DNA of 63,171 bases, taken from NCBI GenBank assembly GCA_030599515.1, contig JAUVNV010000001.1, forward strand, positions 1 through 63,171. Direction: 5' to 3'. Each line of letters starts with the position of its first letter. Position 1 is the first letter of the stretch. This document shows positions 16,839-25,780 of this stretch, piece after piece. Source of the DNA: Acidimicrobiia bacterium (GTDB lineage: Bacteria; Actinomycetota; Acidimicrobiia; Spongiisociales; UBA5794). The position numbers and the translations under genes were made by a program. The notes under the pieces are model-generated. The model was not told where the DNA came from. It saw only the letters and a program-made list of their open reading frames with translations, and made no database searches.

Positions 16839-17266
16839 TGACGGAGACGCTCGAACGCACCACGGAGACCCCACCATCCAGGAAGCAACGCTGGGGATGG
16901 GTGCTGGCTGTGTTGTTGCTTGGAGCGCTCGCGCTCACGGTCTCTGGAATTCTCCCGTTCCGCCAGCTCGTGTCCCAGCAACGTCAGATCGAGCGCACCC
17001 AGGATCAGCTCACGGCTCTTCAACGCGAGAACCAGGTGTTGAGCGAAGACATCGAGATGCTCGGTACGGATGCCGAGATCGAACGCATCGCTCGTGAACA
17101 GTACGGCCTGGTGCGACCCGGTGAGGTCGCCTACGTCGTCGTGACTCCGAGGGAGACGCCGGTCGCCGAGGCGTTGCCCGACCCGGTTGTGCGGTCCGAC
17201 GAGCGTCCCTGGTGGCAGCGCGTATGGGATTTCATCACGGGGAACGACATCAACCCCGATGGATGA
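16838..17266 (+). CDS. FtsB/DivIC-like septum formation initiator protein
   Basis: This 142-aa bitopic membrane protein has a short basic cytoplasmic N-terminus, one transmembrane helix (about residues 20-42), then a coiled coil (QQRQIERTQDQLTALQRENQ) and the family motif RIAREQYGLVRPGEVAY. It is a divisome component by family. The position directly after eno and before DUF501 and ppx is the classic actinobacterial arrangement. The start at ATG 16838 overlaps the eno stop (TGATG). Confidence 0.9.
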   Translation: MTETLERTTETPPSRKQRWGWVLAVLLLGALALTVSGILPFRQLVSQQRQIERTQDQLTALQRENQVLSEDIEMLGTDAEIERIAREQYGLVRPGEVAYVVVTPRETPVAEALPDPVVRSDERPWWQRVWDFITGNDINPDG

Positions 17267-17786
17267 CCGCAGCGTCGTTCAAGTGCAGATCGGCCGTCCT
17301 CCCCGCTCCGTGATCGACGTCGCTGCTCGCTGTCATCTGGGTCTCCCGATCGTCATCACAGTGCCTCCACTCCTCGACGACGACACACCGTTTCCGACTC
17401 TCTACTGGCTGACCTGCCCGCTCGCCGGCAAACGCATAGGAAGGGTCGAGGCCGGGGGAGGGGTTCGCCGTGCCGAACTGATGATCGCCGGCGATCCCAT
17501 CTTCTCCGACCGCTACGCCGCTGCTGCAGAGCGGTATCGGAAGTCCCGGGATGCGATGATTCCGGCCGGATTCGAAGGGCACCGGCCGACGGGTGGCGTC
17601 GGTGGTACCGGTTCGGGCGTCAAGTGTCTCCATGCCCACTACGCGGACACGGCCGCCGGCAATGACAACCCGGTCGGTGAGTGGACCGCGGCGCAGATCG
17701 AACCACTCGACTGTGAAGCCGTCTGTGTTGTCGCCGCCGAGGACGGAACCTCCGTCAAGAACCCGGACTGGATCGAGCCGCGATGA
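17259..17786 (+). CDS. DUF501 domain protein
   Basis: This 175-aa cytoplasmic protein of unknown function is conserved in actinobacteria next to divIC and ppx. Conserved segments visible are CPLAGKRIGRVEAGG, a GGTGSGVKCLHAHYAD motif and CEAVCVVA near the end. The KCLHAHxA Cys/His cluster could bind a metal; this is inference. The start at ATG 17259 overlaps the previous gene by 8 bp. Its stop overlaps ppx (ATGA). Confidence 0.85.
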   Translation: MDDRSVVQVQIGRPPRSVIDVAARCHLGLPIVITVPPLLDDDTPFPTLYWLTCPLAGKRIGRVEAGGGVRRAELMIAGDPIFSDRYAAAAERYRKSRDAMIPAGFEGHRPTGGVGGTGSGVKCLHAHYADTAAGNDNPVGEWTAAQIEPLDCEAVCVVAAEDGTSVKNPDWIEPR

Positions 17787-18679
17787 TCGTCGGTGTTGTC
17801 GATATCGGAACCAACTCCATGCGTCTCCTGGTCACCGACGGTCGGAGAGAACTGCACCGCGAGGTCGAGGTCACGGCGCTTGGAGCCGGAGTGGATCGGA
17901 CGGGGGGGTTCGACGAAGAACGCGTTGTGGCGACGTTGGACGTTCTCGGACACTACGGAGCGATCATGGATCGTCTCGGCGTGGGGCGTCGTCGAGCCGT
18001 GGCAACGTCGGCGACGCGCGACGCCGGGGATGGAACCGAGTTCATGGAACGCGCCGCTCGAGTCCTGGGAGTAGCTCCTGAGGTCATCTCCGGAACAGAG
18101 GAAGCTGAGCTTTCGTACCTTGGCGCCACGGCTTCGATGGGCACACGAATGGCGACGGTCGTGATCGACATCGGAGGAGGATCGACCGAGTTCGTGTACG
18201 GGAACGGGACGGCGACTCACGCGACGAGCGTCGACATCGGTTCGGTCCGTCTCACGGAACGATCGCTCCCATCCCGACCGGCTTCGGAAACGGAACTGAA
18301 GGAGGCCCGTGCCGCCGCTGCGGAGGCATTCCAGGCACCGTCGCTCCCCGGATCTCCCGAGCGAGCCGTCGGTGTCGCCGGTTCGTTCACCAGTCTCGCG
18401 GCGATCGCCCTCGACCTCCTCGCATACGATCGGGACCGTGTGCACGGGTCGATCCTGACCATCGCCGTGATTCGCGGCCTGATCGATAGGATCGCAGTTC
18501 TGAGCGTGGACGAGACGACGACCGAATTCCCATCTCTCGATCCCAAACGCGCCCCGGTGATCCTCGCAGGAGCGATCCTCGCCGAAGGAGCCCTGACGGC
18601 GATTGCCGCCGACCAAGTGACGGTGAGCGAACACGACCTCCTCGACGGCCTGGCGCTGACAGTGCTCCGTAGCCGGTAG
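17783..18679 (+). CDS. ppx: Exopolyphosphatase / guanosine pentaphosphatase family protein
   Basis: This 298-aa Ppx/GppA protein of the short two-domain actinobacterial type has VVDIGTNSMRLLV (first phosphate loop), SGTEEAELSYLGA and DIGGGSTEFVYG (second loop). By family it hydrolyses polyphosphate or pppGpp; short actinobacterial members act mainly on short-chain polyphosphate. It overlaps DUF501 by 4 bp. The TAG stop lies in a GTAGCCG/GTAGCCC repeat pair. Confidence 0.88.
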   Translation: MIVGVVDIGTNSMRLLVTDGRRELHREVEVTALGAGVDRTGGFDEERVVATLDVLGHYGAIMDRLGVGRRRAVATSATRDAGDGTEFMERAARVLGVAPEVISGTEEAELSYLGATASMGTRMATVVIDIGGGSTEFVYGNGTATHATSVDIGSVRLTERSLPSRPASETELKEARAAAAEAFQAPSLPGSPERAVGVAGSFTSLAAIALDLLAYDRDRVHGSILTIAVIRGLIDRIAVLSVDETTTEFPSLDPKRAPVILAGAILAEGALTAIAADQVTVSEHDLLDGLALTVLRSR

Positions 18680-18713
18680 CCCGTGCTTCCGTCTTGCTAC
18701 TTGCTGCTTTCTT
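18669..18713. repeat. Heptamer array at the ppx / EF-G convergent junction
   Basis: GTAGCCG and GTAGCCC (18669-18682) are followed by CTTGCTA, CTTGCTG and CTTTCTT (18693-18713). The ppx stop and the EF-G-like gene's stop both fall in these units. Confidence 0.65.
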
Positions 18714-20784
18714 CTTCGAGTTCCTTCACTACCTGGTCCGCCATGTGTGACGGCATCTCCTGGTAGTGGTCGTGGGCGGCGCTGAACTGACCCCACCCCT
18801 GGGTCAAGGAGCGCAGATCGATCGCGTAGTTCATGATCTCCGATGTCGGCACCAGCGCTGTGATCAGCTGTCGCCCACCGGCTGCCGCTTCGGTTCCCTG
18901 CAACTGGCCACGGCGCGACGACAGGTCACCCATCACGTCGCCCTGGTAGTCGGCGGGAACCGTGACTTTCAGTCGGGAAATCGGCTCGAGCATGACAGGC
19001 CCTGCCTGCTCCATGGCGCTCTTGAATCCGAGGCGTCCGGCCATCTTGAAGCTCATCTCCGACGAGTCGACCGAGTGGTACTTCCCGTCGTAGACGGCAA
19101 CCTGGACGTCGACTACGGGAAAACCGCGAGTCCCTCCGTCTGCCATGGTCTCCCTCACGCCTTTCTCGACCGCCGGGATGAACTGACGTGGGATGGATCC
19201 CCCTTTGATCTCGTCGACGAACTCGAACCCGGTACCACCCGGTAGCGGACTGACTCGAAGGAAACAAACGCCGTACTGCCCGTGCCCGCCGGTCTGCTTC
19301 TTGTATTTCCCTTCAGCCTGTGCCGAGCGCGAGATCGTCTCGCGGTAGGGCACCTTCGCCTTCGTGGTCTCAACGGCGACGCCGAACTTGCGCTGCAAAC
19401 GCTCGAGGGTGATCGTGAGGTGGGTCTCGCCCATGCCCCACAGCAGTGTCTGCTTCGTTTCGCTGTTGCGTTCGAGTAGGAGAGCCGGATCCTCGGCAAG
19501 GATGCGGCGAAGGGCGTTCGCCAGTTTGTCCTCGTCAGCCTGGGTCTTCGCCGTCACCGCCGTGGAGAGAACGGGTTCGGGTCGGTCGACGGGAGGAAGC
19601 GTGACCGGCTTGTTCTTGGGAGCGAGTGTGTCACCGGTATCCGTGTCGGACAACTTGGCGACGGCGACGATGTCTCCCGCAGGGGCAGATGCCACGAGTT
19701 CGGTCTCCTTGCCGATCATCGTTGCGATCTTCGCCAGCTTCTCATCCGATCCGGAGCGGCTGTTCGAGAGCGTCGTCTCGGGCTTGAGTGTGCCCGATCG
19801 GACCCGCATCAGCGAGATCTGTCCGACGTACGGGTCGGCGATCGTCTTGAACACGAACGCCAGGGGATCACCCGACACATCGGAGACGACTTCGACGGTC
19901 TGGTCGCCGGCCTTGACCACCATCGGGGGACGATCTGTGGGTGCCGGGCCGAGTTCGGTGATGAAATCGGCGAGCCGATCGACGGCGATTGGCCCGGTGG
20001 CGGAACCACACACAACCGGGAACACGGTTGCTTCGGCGATCCCCTTCGCCATCGTGTGCTCGAGTTCGGGTACGGAAGGAATGTCACCGTCGAGGTATCG
20101 CTCGAGCATCTCGTCATCGGCTACAACGATGCCTTCGACGAGGTTGTCGTGGATCTCGTGTTCGCGACTCGACATCTCTTCCGGGATCTCCACCTCTTCT
20201 GCCTGGCCCGAGTCGTAGATGTAGGCCTTGTCACGGAAGAGGTCGGCGACGCCGTGGAAGGCGTCGTGTTCACCGATCGGGAGTTCGATGGGGGCGATGC
20301 CTGCACCGAATCGATCACGAAGGTGTTCGAGGGTCCGGTCGAACGATGCCCGTTCCTTGTCGAGTTTGTTGATGAACACCATGCGGGGCACACGGAGGGT
20401 ATCGGCGACACTCCAGGCGTACTCGGTCTGAACTTCGACGCCGTCGACCGCGGACACGACGAAGATGGCGAGATCAGAGACGCGCAGTGCGGCGTGGACG
20501 TCGCCGACGAAGTCCGCGTAGCCGGGGGTATCGATCAGGTTGATCTTGAAGCCCTTCCACTCGAACGGTGCAAGGGCGAGAGAGAGCGACATTCCACGAG
20601 CGTGCTCCTCGGGATCGAAGTCGGTCACTGTGGTGCCGTCCTCGATCGTCCCGAGGCGTTGGATCGTCCCTGCGCGGTAGAGGAGCGCCTCGGCGAGCGT
20701 GGTCTTCCCGGCGCCAGAGTGTCCGACGAGAGCTACGTTCCGAATCTTGTCCGGTGGGAACACCTTCACTGCGTGAGCCTCCAT
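18697..20784 (-). CDS. Elongation factor G-like GTPase (EF-G2/FusA2 type)
   Basis: This 695-aa five-domain EF-G paralogue has G1 GHSGAGKT, a switch region ending HARGMSLSLAL, G3 DTPGYADF and G4 NKLD. The C-terminal EF-G domains IV/V include GGHGQYGVCFLRVSP and LTQGWGQFSAAHDHYQE. The effector-loop sequence differs from true EF-G, where RGITI is expected and RGMSL is found. It lies alone, away from rpsL-rpsG-tuf, like mycobacterial fusA2. Its role (translation under stress, ribosome splitting, or none) is unknown. Confidence 0.88.
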   Translation of the reverse strand: MEAHAVKVFPPDKIRNVALVGHSGAGKTTLAEALLYRAGTIQRLGTIEDGTTVTDFDPEEHARGMSLSLALAPFEWKGFKINLIDTPGYADFVGDVHAALRVSDLAIFVVSAVDGVEVQTEYAWSVADTLRVPRMVFINKLDKERASFDRTLEHLRDRFGAGIAPIELPIGEHDAFHGVADLFRDKAYIYDSGQAEEVEIPEEMSSREHEIHDNLVEGIVVADDEMLERYLDGDIPSVPELEHTMAKGIAEATVFPVVCGSATGPIAVDRLADFITELGPAPTDRPPMVVKAGDQTVEVVSDVSGDPLAFVFKTIADPYVGQISLMRVRSGTLKPETTLSNSRSGSDEKLAKIATMIGKETELVASAPAGDIVAVAKLSDTDTGDTLAPKNKPVTLPPVDRPEPVLSTAVTAKTQADEDKLANALRRILAEDPALLLERNSETKQTLLWGMGETHLTITLERLQRKFGVAVETTKAKVPYRETISRSAQAEGKYKKQTGGHGQYGVCFLRVSPLPGGTGFEFVDEIKGGSIPRQFIPAVEKGVRETMADGGTRGFPVVDVQVAVYDGKYHSVDSSEMSFKMAGRLGFKSAMEQAGPVMLEPISRLKVTVPADYQGDVMGDLSSRRGQLQGTEAAAGGRQLITALVPTSEIMNYAIDLRSLTQGWGQFSAAHDHYQEMPSHMADQVVKELEEESSK

Positions 20785-20903
20785 GTTGTCGATCGGCGAT
20801 CAGATGCTACTCAAGGTCGCGTGCCATGCCATCTGGGACACCCGCGGCATGCCCGCTACGCTCGATATGGATAGTGAGCAAGTCGCGCTCGACACGCTCC
20901 TTG

Positions 20904-20987
20904 GCCCGGGTGGCGTAATCGGTAGACGCGGCGGTCTTAAACACCGCTGTCCTTCGGGGCGTGGGGGTTCAAGTCCCTCCCCGGGCA
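20904..20987 (+). tRNA. tRNA-Leu (anticodon TAA)
   Basis: The acceptor 20904-20910 (GCCCGGG) pairs with 20980-20986 (CCCGGGC). The anticodon stem GCGGT/ACCGC encloses loop CTTAAAC with TAA at 20938-20940. A long class II variable arm (20948-20963) and a GTTCAAGTC T-loop follow. The 84-nt length fits tRNA-Leu. CCA is not encoded. Confidence 0.95.
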
Positions 20988-20989
20988 CA

Positions 20990-21005
20990 GAGCCTCAAGA
21001 GGCTC
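20990..21005 (+). terminator. Hairpin after tRNA-Leu
   Basis: GAGCCT (20990-20995) and AGGCTC (21000-21005) form a 6-bp stem with loop CAAG, 3 nt after the tRNA. There is no T-tract. It is followed by heptamers. Confidence 0.5.
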
Positions 21006-21006
21006 G

Positions 21007-21041
21007 GTAATGAGTACTGCGTATTGAGTACTCGGTACGAC
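21007..21041. repeat. GTACTGA-type heptamer array
   Basis: Five 7-bp units: GTAATGA, GTACTGC, GTATTGA, GTACTCG, GTACGAC. It lies between tRNA-Leu and the convergent SHOCT gene, whose stop codon begins at the end of the array. Confidence 0.8.
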
Positions 21042-21388
21042 TACGGCTGCGCGAGCCCGAAGATGGCGGACTTCTCGGCGGCGAACTCCCTGTCGGTGAT
21101 CGAGCCGGACTCGTGGTTCGCTTCGAGACGGTGTATCTCGTCGATCGCTCTCCGCGTCGCAGTCGGGTCGGTGTCACGCAATCCCTTCACCGGAGCGGGT
21201 GGGCGTACGAAGGCGTAGATGAGCACTCCGATGTAGGGGATGACGATCACGGCCGCGGACCAGATGCCCTTCCAACCGATCGAGAGATCGCTGCGCCTGA
21301 CGATGATGTGGAACAACACCAACGCCCAGATCACAGCCAGCGGAATCAGAACGATTGCGACGGCGACGATCTGCCCGGTGTCGCTCAT
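21041..21388 (-). CDS. Small membrane protein with PLDc_N-like helices and a C-terminal SHOCT domain
   Basis: This 115-aa protein has two hydrophobic helices (about 7-28 and 42-60) resembling the PLDc_N membrane segment. A SHOCT-type tail follows (IHRLEANHESGSITDREFAAEKSAIFG). The SHOCT motif occurs in many oligomerising small proteins; function is unknown. Its ATG overlaps the stop of the upstream paralogous gene by 4 bp (ATGA), so the pair is translated together. Confidence 0.8.
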   Translation of the reverse strand: MSDTGQIVAVAIVLIPLAVIWALVLFHIIVRRSDLSIGWKGIWSAAVIVIPYIGVLIYAFVRPPAPVKGLRDTDPTATRRAIDEIHRLEANHESGSITDREFAAEKSAIFGLAQP

Positions 21389-21777
21389 GCCGAGTCGGAC
21401 CCGAGGAGTTTGTCCTTCTCCCGCTGGAACTCTTCGTCGGTGAGGATCGACTTGTCACGAAGGTCGGCGAGTCGTTCGAGTTGGTCGGCGACGTCTGCGG
21501 CACCGGGTGTCGAAACACCCGGATCGGATACCGTCACCGGAGCCGATGCCGGCCGATCATCGGCCGGGCGTTCGCCGGCTGCCTGTGTCTGTGGTTCGCG
21601 GAGGAGGAAGTACACCAGCATGCCGATGAGGGGGAGGAGCACGATCGCTACCGCCCACAACGCCTTCGCGATCCCGGTGAGATCTTCTCGTTGGAAGAGA
21701 TCGACGAGCGTGAAGACCCACAGCATGATGAGGGGTATGAAGATCATCAGAACGAAGAAAAGCTGCCAGAAGGTCAT
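21385..21777 (-). CDS. Small membrane protein with SHOCT domain, paralogue of the next gene
   Basis: This 130-aa protein starts MTFWQLFFVLMIFIPLIMLW and has two membrane helices, a Pro/Ala-rich linker and a SHOCT tail (LERLADLRDKSILTDEEFQREKDKLLG). ATG 21777 is chosen because AAGGAGCGG precedes it; an in-frame ATG 15 codons upstream lacks a site. It forms a co-translated pair with the SHOCT protein at 21041. The two share the same layout, suggesting a duplication and possible hetero-oligomer. Confidence 0.8.
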   Translation of the reverse strand: MTFWQLFFVLMIFIPLIMLWVFTLVDLFQREDLTGIAKALWAVAIVLLPLIGMLVYFLLREPQTQAAGERPADDRPASAPVTVSDPGVSTPGAADVADQLERLADLRDKSILTDEEFQREKDKLLGSDSA

Positions 21778-21867
21778 GTCCGCTCCTTGTTGAGTTGTCT
21801 CATCGTAACCGGAGGGATTCAACCTCGGTCGATTCCTGCCGATACGTACGAGAACGGATCGGAGATC

Positions 21868-23928
21868 ATGCCAAGACCCGGATCGTGGTTGCGGGGGCGC
21901 GCCGCGTCGAACTCAGACATTGACGGACCGGCACGCTTGCCGGAACGGCCCATCGGACGATACGTCCTCGCGCTCGTGCTGATCGGGATGCTGGCCGTGC
22001 TGTCGACGTTCGTCACCCACCGAGCCCTCAGCGCAAAGGCAAGGGACGCCACGGTGCTCGAGTACGGGCTCAGACAGGGCTACCTCGCAGCACGCGTGGC
22101 CGAGTTGTCGAGTCTGGCCGTCGACGGGCTCGCTCAATCTCTCAACACAGAGTTCGCGGAGACCGTCGAGGAGATCTCACGTGTGCACGGTGCGTTCGTC
22201 GAAGGGGATCCAGAGCTCGGTGTTCCGGCCATGACCAACACCGATACCGAGAGCTTCCTCATCGAGGCTCACGTCGCTCTCGACGCCTTCCTCTCAACGG
22301 CGGATCGCGTGAAGCGTGCAGTCGATGTCGGAGGGATCCCCGCGTCGGTCGAGGTCGAAGCGGTGACGGCCGCGTCGGCCGCTTATGGGCTCGCGCTGCA
22401 ACGGGTTGTGGCCTCGTATCTACGCACGTCGGGGGAGCAGGTCGTTGCACTGGAGCAGACCGAGTACTTCCTGCTTGTGGCGACGCTTGCTCTGCTCGTA
22501 CTCGAAGGTCTGTTCCTCTTCCGACCGGCGGTGCGAAGTCTCCAGAGGTCGTGGACGGAGAGCAGTGAAGCCCACCGCTCTGAGCGGGAACTCGATCAGC
22601 AGCGCCTCAACTATCTCGCCCGCTACGACTCGTTGACGGGCCTCATCAACCGGACCCTCTTCTCGGATCGGCTCGAGAGCGCTGTCTCACGCGCTCGCAG
22701 GGACGGTTCGGTCGTTGCCCTGATGTTCCTTGATCTCGACGGTTTCAAGGAAGTGAACGATCGCCTGGGTCACGCGGTCGGCGATGCGCTCCTTCGCCAG
22801 GCGGCGGAACGGATCGTCGGGTGCGTTCGCGAGTCCGACACGGTGGCCCGTCTCGGAGGGGATGAGTTCACGGTGATCCTCGAAGGAGGGCAGCGGGTTG
22901 AGGACGCAGGACAGGTCGCGACGAAGATCTTGAGGAGGCTCGCCATCCCCTATCGCGTCGGTGGTGAGGACATCGTGATCACCTCTTCCATGGGGATCGC
23001 TGCGTACCCCCTCGATGGTGAGACGACCGAGGAGCTCCTCAAGGGAGCCGATATTGCGATGTACAGCGCAAAGGACGCCGGTCGCAACACGTATGAGTTC
23101 TACACGAGCGAACTCCGTGAACGCACCATCCAGCGGCTCACGCTCCTCGACGGGCTTCGCAAGGCGATCGATGCCGACGAGGGACTGTATCTGCACTATC
23201 AGCCGAAGGTCGATGTCGAGCGGCAGATGGTCATCGGCGTTGAAGCGCTGGTCCGTTGGGATCATCCCGAATTCGGACAGATCCCAACAGAGAAGTTCAT
23301 CCGCTTGGCCGAGGAGACGGATCTCATCGTTCCCCTCGGGCAGTGGGTGCTCGACCATGCCTGCCTGGAGATGCGATCCTGGCTCGACGACGGGCTTCCG
23401 CCGATGCGGATATCCGTGAATCTGTCATCACGCCAGTTCCGCGCCGGGAATGTCGTTGAGACGGTCGTTGCGTCACTCGCCGCGGCACGACTCAACCCCC
23501 GGTTCCTCGACGTCGAACTGACGGAAGGGACCCTCCTCACCGATCTAGAGGAAACCCGGCGTGCGCTCGAGCGGCTCCGGGATCTTGGCGTCACGGTGAG
23601 CATCGACGATTTCGGAACGGGGTACTCATCGCTCGGCTACCTGACTCAGCTTCCGATCGACACGCTGAAGATCGACCAGTCATTCATTGCGGACGGTCTC
23701 ACCAACCGGGACGGTATCGCGGTGTCTTCGGCGATCATCGGACTTGCTCGAACACTCCGACTCGATGTGATCGCCGAGGGTGTCGAGAGCGAAGAGCAGT
23801 TGCGTTTCCTCGGCGAACTCGGATGCAGCCGAATCCAGGGGTTCCTGATATCCCGCCCGATCCCGGCCGACGAGATCCTCGCCTTTGTTTCGGCCTTCGC
23901 CGCCGACTCGGTAGTCGGTAGTCGGTAG
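21868..23928 (+). CDS. Membrane-bound GGDEF-EAL cyclic-di-GMP enzyme
   Basis: This 686-aa protein has an N-terminal transmembrane helix (about 30-50), an extracytoplasmic sensor of about 150 residues and a second helix (about 197-215), then GGDEF and EAL domains. The GGDEF active site is intact (ARLGGDEFT), with an RxxD product-inhibition site five residues before it (RESD). The EAL domain keeps EALVRW and DDFGTGYSSL, so both synthesis and breakdown of c-di-GMP are possible. The start at ATG 21868 has GGAG upstream. The last residues (VVGSR) and TAG stop are encoded by GTAGTCG heptamers. Confidence 0.92.
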   Translation: MPRPGSWLRGRAASNSDIDGPARLPERPIGRYVLALVLIGMLAVLSTFVTHRALSAKARDATVLEYGLRQGYLAARVAELSSLAVDGLAQSLNTEFAETVEEISRVHGAFVEGDPELGVPAMTNTDTESFLIEAHVALDAFLSTADRVKRAVDVGGIPASVEVEAVTAASAAYGLALQRVVASYLRTSGEQVVALEQTEYFLLVATLALLVLEGLFLFRPAVRSLQRSWTESSEAHRSERELDQQRLNYLARYDSLTGLINRTLFSDRLESAVSRARRDGSVVALMFLDLDGFKEVNDRLGHAVGDALLRQAAERIVGCVRESDTVARLGGDEFTVILEGGQRVEDAGQVATKILRRLAIPYRVGGEDIVITSSMGIAAYPLDGETTEELLKGADIAMYSAKDAGRNTYEFYTSELRERTIQRLTLLDGLRKAIDADEGLYLHYQPKVDVERQMVIGVEALVRWDHPEFGQIPTEKFIRLAEETDLIVPLGQWVLDHACLEMRSWLDDGLPPMRISVNLSSRQFRAGNVVETVVASLAAARLNPRFLDVELTEGTLLTDLEETRRALERLRDLGVTVSIDDFGTGYSSLGYLTQLPIDTLKIDQSFIADGLTNRDGIAVSSAIIGLARTLRLDVIAEGVESEEQLRFLGELGCSRIQGFLISRPIPADEILAFVSAFAADSVVGSR

Positions 23929-23959
23929 TCGGTTGTCGGTTGTCGGTTGTCGGTTGTCG
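23911..23959. repeat. Seven tandem heptamers, GTAGTCG then GTTGTCG
   Basis: Three GTAGTCG units are followed by four GTTGTCG units. The single-base switch is clean, suggesting successive unit duplication. The GGDEF-EAL stop codon lies in the third unit. The dispersed element at 23962 follows directly. Confidence 0.95.
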
Positions 23960-23961
23960 GT

Positions 23962-24103
23962 CTGAGAACACGCGCGGATAGATGCCCGGATCGATTTCCA
24001 GGTGCTCTGCGAACCCTGGGCTCGCAGAGGTGTATAGGTGCCTTGACAACCCACAGTTCGCAGATCCCCACCCATCCGCCGATCTTCCGAGTACTCAGTA
24101 CTG
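23962..24103. repeat. Dispersed intergenic element, copy 1 (see 37007-37159)
   Basis: The left end has CTGAGAA, ACGCGCGGATAG and, about 41 bp on, TGCTCTG. The centre is a perfect hairpin: CTCTGCGA (24005-24012) with TCGCAGAG (24022-24029). The right end is GATCTTC then a GAGTACTCAGTACT heptamer stretch. The same left and right ends in the same order occur at 37007-37159 with a different central hairpin. Confidence 0.75.
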
Positions 24104-24110
24104 TTCTCGT

Positions 24111-25709
24111 GTGATCCTTGTTCGTGACCTCGCTGTTGACGCCGGCGCGCGGCGCCTGGTCTCCGACGTGTCCTTCTCCGTGCAGGCCGGGGACAGGATC
24201 GGTTTCGTGGGTCCAAACGGCGCCGGCAAGACAACTCTCATGCGCACCCTCGCCGGATTGCATGAGCCGGCTGAGGGCTCAATCGTGCGTAGCGGCACCA
24301 TCGGGTATCTCTCACAGGAGGCGGCGCTCGAGGATCTCGACGATCCCGACGCTACCGCTCTCGAGCGCGTGCTCATGGCCCGCGACATCGGAACGATCGA
24401 ACGACAGATGGAGGTCACCCGCCGGCGGATGGAGGATGTCGAGGGCGCCGAACGAGATCGACTGATCCGTCGATTCGGCCGACTCGACGACGAGTTCACG
24501 GCACGAGGCGGATACGTAGCGAAAGCGGAGGCCAAGCGGTTCGCTTCCGCTCTCGGCATCGCAGCGGACGACCTCGACCAATCGGTGGCCACGATGTCCG
24601 GCGGGCAGCGACGGCGGGTCGAACTTGCGCGCATCCTTTTCGGAGAGACCACGACACTGCTCCTCGACGAGCCGACGAACCATCTCGACATGGACGCCAA
24701 GGCCTGGCTGGTGGCGTTCCTCTCCGACTACGAGGGTGGACTCCTGATCGTGTCACACGATCTGCCGCTGCTCGACGAGTCGATCACGTCGGTGCTGGCG
24801 GTCGAGGGTGGTCGTATCGAACCGTTCCGAGGCAACTACTCCTACTACCTCGAAGAGCGTGAGCAGAGGAGAGTCCAGCGTCTTCGCGAGCGGCGCCAAC
24901 AGGAGGTGAAGATCGCACGCCTCGAGGACGGTATCCGACGCTTCAAAGGCTCCTCCGAGAAGATGGCTCGTCGGGCCCGCACGTGGGAGACACGAGTTCG
25001 CAGGATGCAGGACGATCTCGTCATCGTGGAGCGCAAGCGGAGGCGAGTCGCTCTGCGATTCCCCCAACCGGTCTCCTCCGGACGTACGCCGCTGAAGGCG
25101 GAGGGACTCGCCAAGGCGTACGGACACAACGTGGTGTTCGTCGACATCGACGTCGACATTGACCGCCGGGAACGGATCATCATCATGGGCCTCAACGGCG
25201 CAGGTAAGACAACCCTCCTGAAGATCCTCGCCGGCGTCGAGGAGGCGGACCTCGGAACCGTCGAAACCGGCTATCGAGCGGCACCGGGCTACTACGCGCA
25301 GGAACACGAAGACATCACCGCGGGCGTCGCAGTTCTCGACATCATGCGGGGAGCCAGTCGGCTTCCGGATCGCGATCTGCGATCCGTTCTCGGTCACTTT
25401 CTCCTTGCCGACAAGGTGGACCAGGATGCCGGGACCCTGTCCGGCGGCGAGAAGACGAAGCTGGCATTGGCGCGACTGGTCGTCACCGGTCACAACGTGC
25501 TGCTTCTCGACGAGCCAACGAACAACCTCGATCCTCAGGCGAAGCAAGCGCTCCTGGAAGCCCTCAGACAGTACGAGGGAACGCTCGTTCTGGTCAGCCA
25601 CGACACCGACTTCGTTGCGGCGCTGGAACCAGACAGGGTCATCCTGATGCCCGATGGAGACCAGGCCTACTACGACGAGTCGATGCTGGAGTTGGTGGCA
25701 TTGGCGTGA
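24111..25709 (+). CDS. ABC-F family ATPase
   Basis: This 532-aa cytoplasmic protein has two ABC ATPase domains and no membrane segments. Domain 1 has GPNGAGKTT, SGGQRRRVELAR and LLLDEPTNHLD. Then comes a charged helical linker (about 245-310). Domain 2 has GLNGAGKTT, LSGGEKTKLALAR and LLLDEPTNNLD. ABC-F proteins act on ribosomes, either as translation factors or by protecting against antibiotics; which one applies cannot be told. GTG 24111 is chosen because the fold begins there (ILVRDLAV). The in-frame upstream extension reads through the dispersed element. Confidence 0.9.
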   Translation: MILVRDLAVDAGARRLVSDVSFSVQAGDRIGFVGPNGAGKTTLMRTLAGLHEPAEGSIVRSGTIGYLSQEAALEDLDDPDATALERVLMARDIGTIERQMEVTRRRMEDVEGAERDRLIRRFGRLDDEFTARGGYVAKAEAKRFASALGIAADDLDQSVATMSGGQRRRVELARILFGETTTLLLDEPTNHLDMDAKAWLVAFLSDYEGGLLIVSHDLPLLDESITSVLAVEGGRIEPFRGNYSYYLEEREQRRVQRLRERRQQEVKIARLEDGIRRFKGSSEKMARRARTWETRVRRMQDDLVIVERKRRRVALRFPQPVSSGRTPLKAEGLAKAYGHNVVFVDIDVDIDRRERIIIMGLNGAGKTTLLKILAGVEEADLGTVETGYRAAPGYYAQEHEDITAGVAVLDIMRGASRLPDRDLRSVLGHFLLADKVDQDAGTLSGGEKTKLALARLVVTGHNVLLLDEPTNNLDPQAKQALLEALRQYEGTLVLVSHDTDFVAALEPDRVILMPDGDQAYYDESMLELVALA

Positions 25710-25712
25710 TCC

Positions 25713-25780
25713 GAATGCTGCGCATTCTGGTGTACTCAGTACCGAGTACTCACCACCGGGCGGCGGCCTCTAGCCGCCGC
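25713..25780. repeat. Hairpin - GTACTCA heptamers - hairpin at a convergent junction
   Basis: 25713-25727 is GAATGC-TGC-GCATTC (three-base loop) right after the ABC-F stop. 25732-25752 holds three heptamers, GTACTCA, GTACCGA, GTACTCA. 25760-25780 is an 8-bp stem GCGGCGGC/GCCGCCGC with loop CTCTA that contains the stop of the opposing lipoprotein gene. It is probably a two-way terminator. Confidence 0.8.

Noticed and set aside
23982..24110. N-terminal extension of the ABC-F protein
   Set aside because: It reads through the dispersed intergenic element. The ABC fold begins at GTG 24111.
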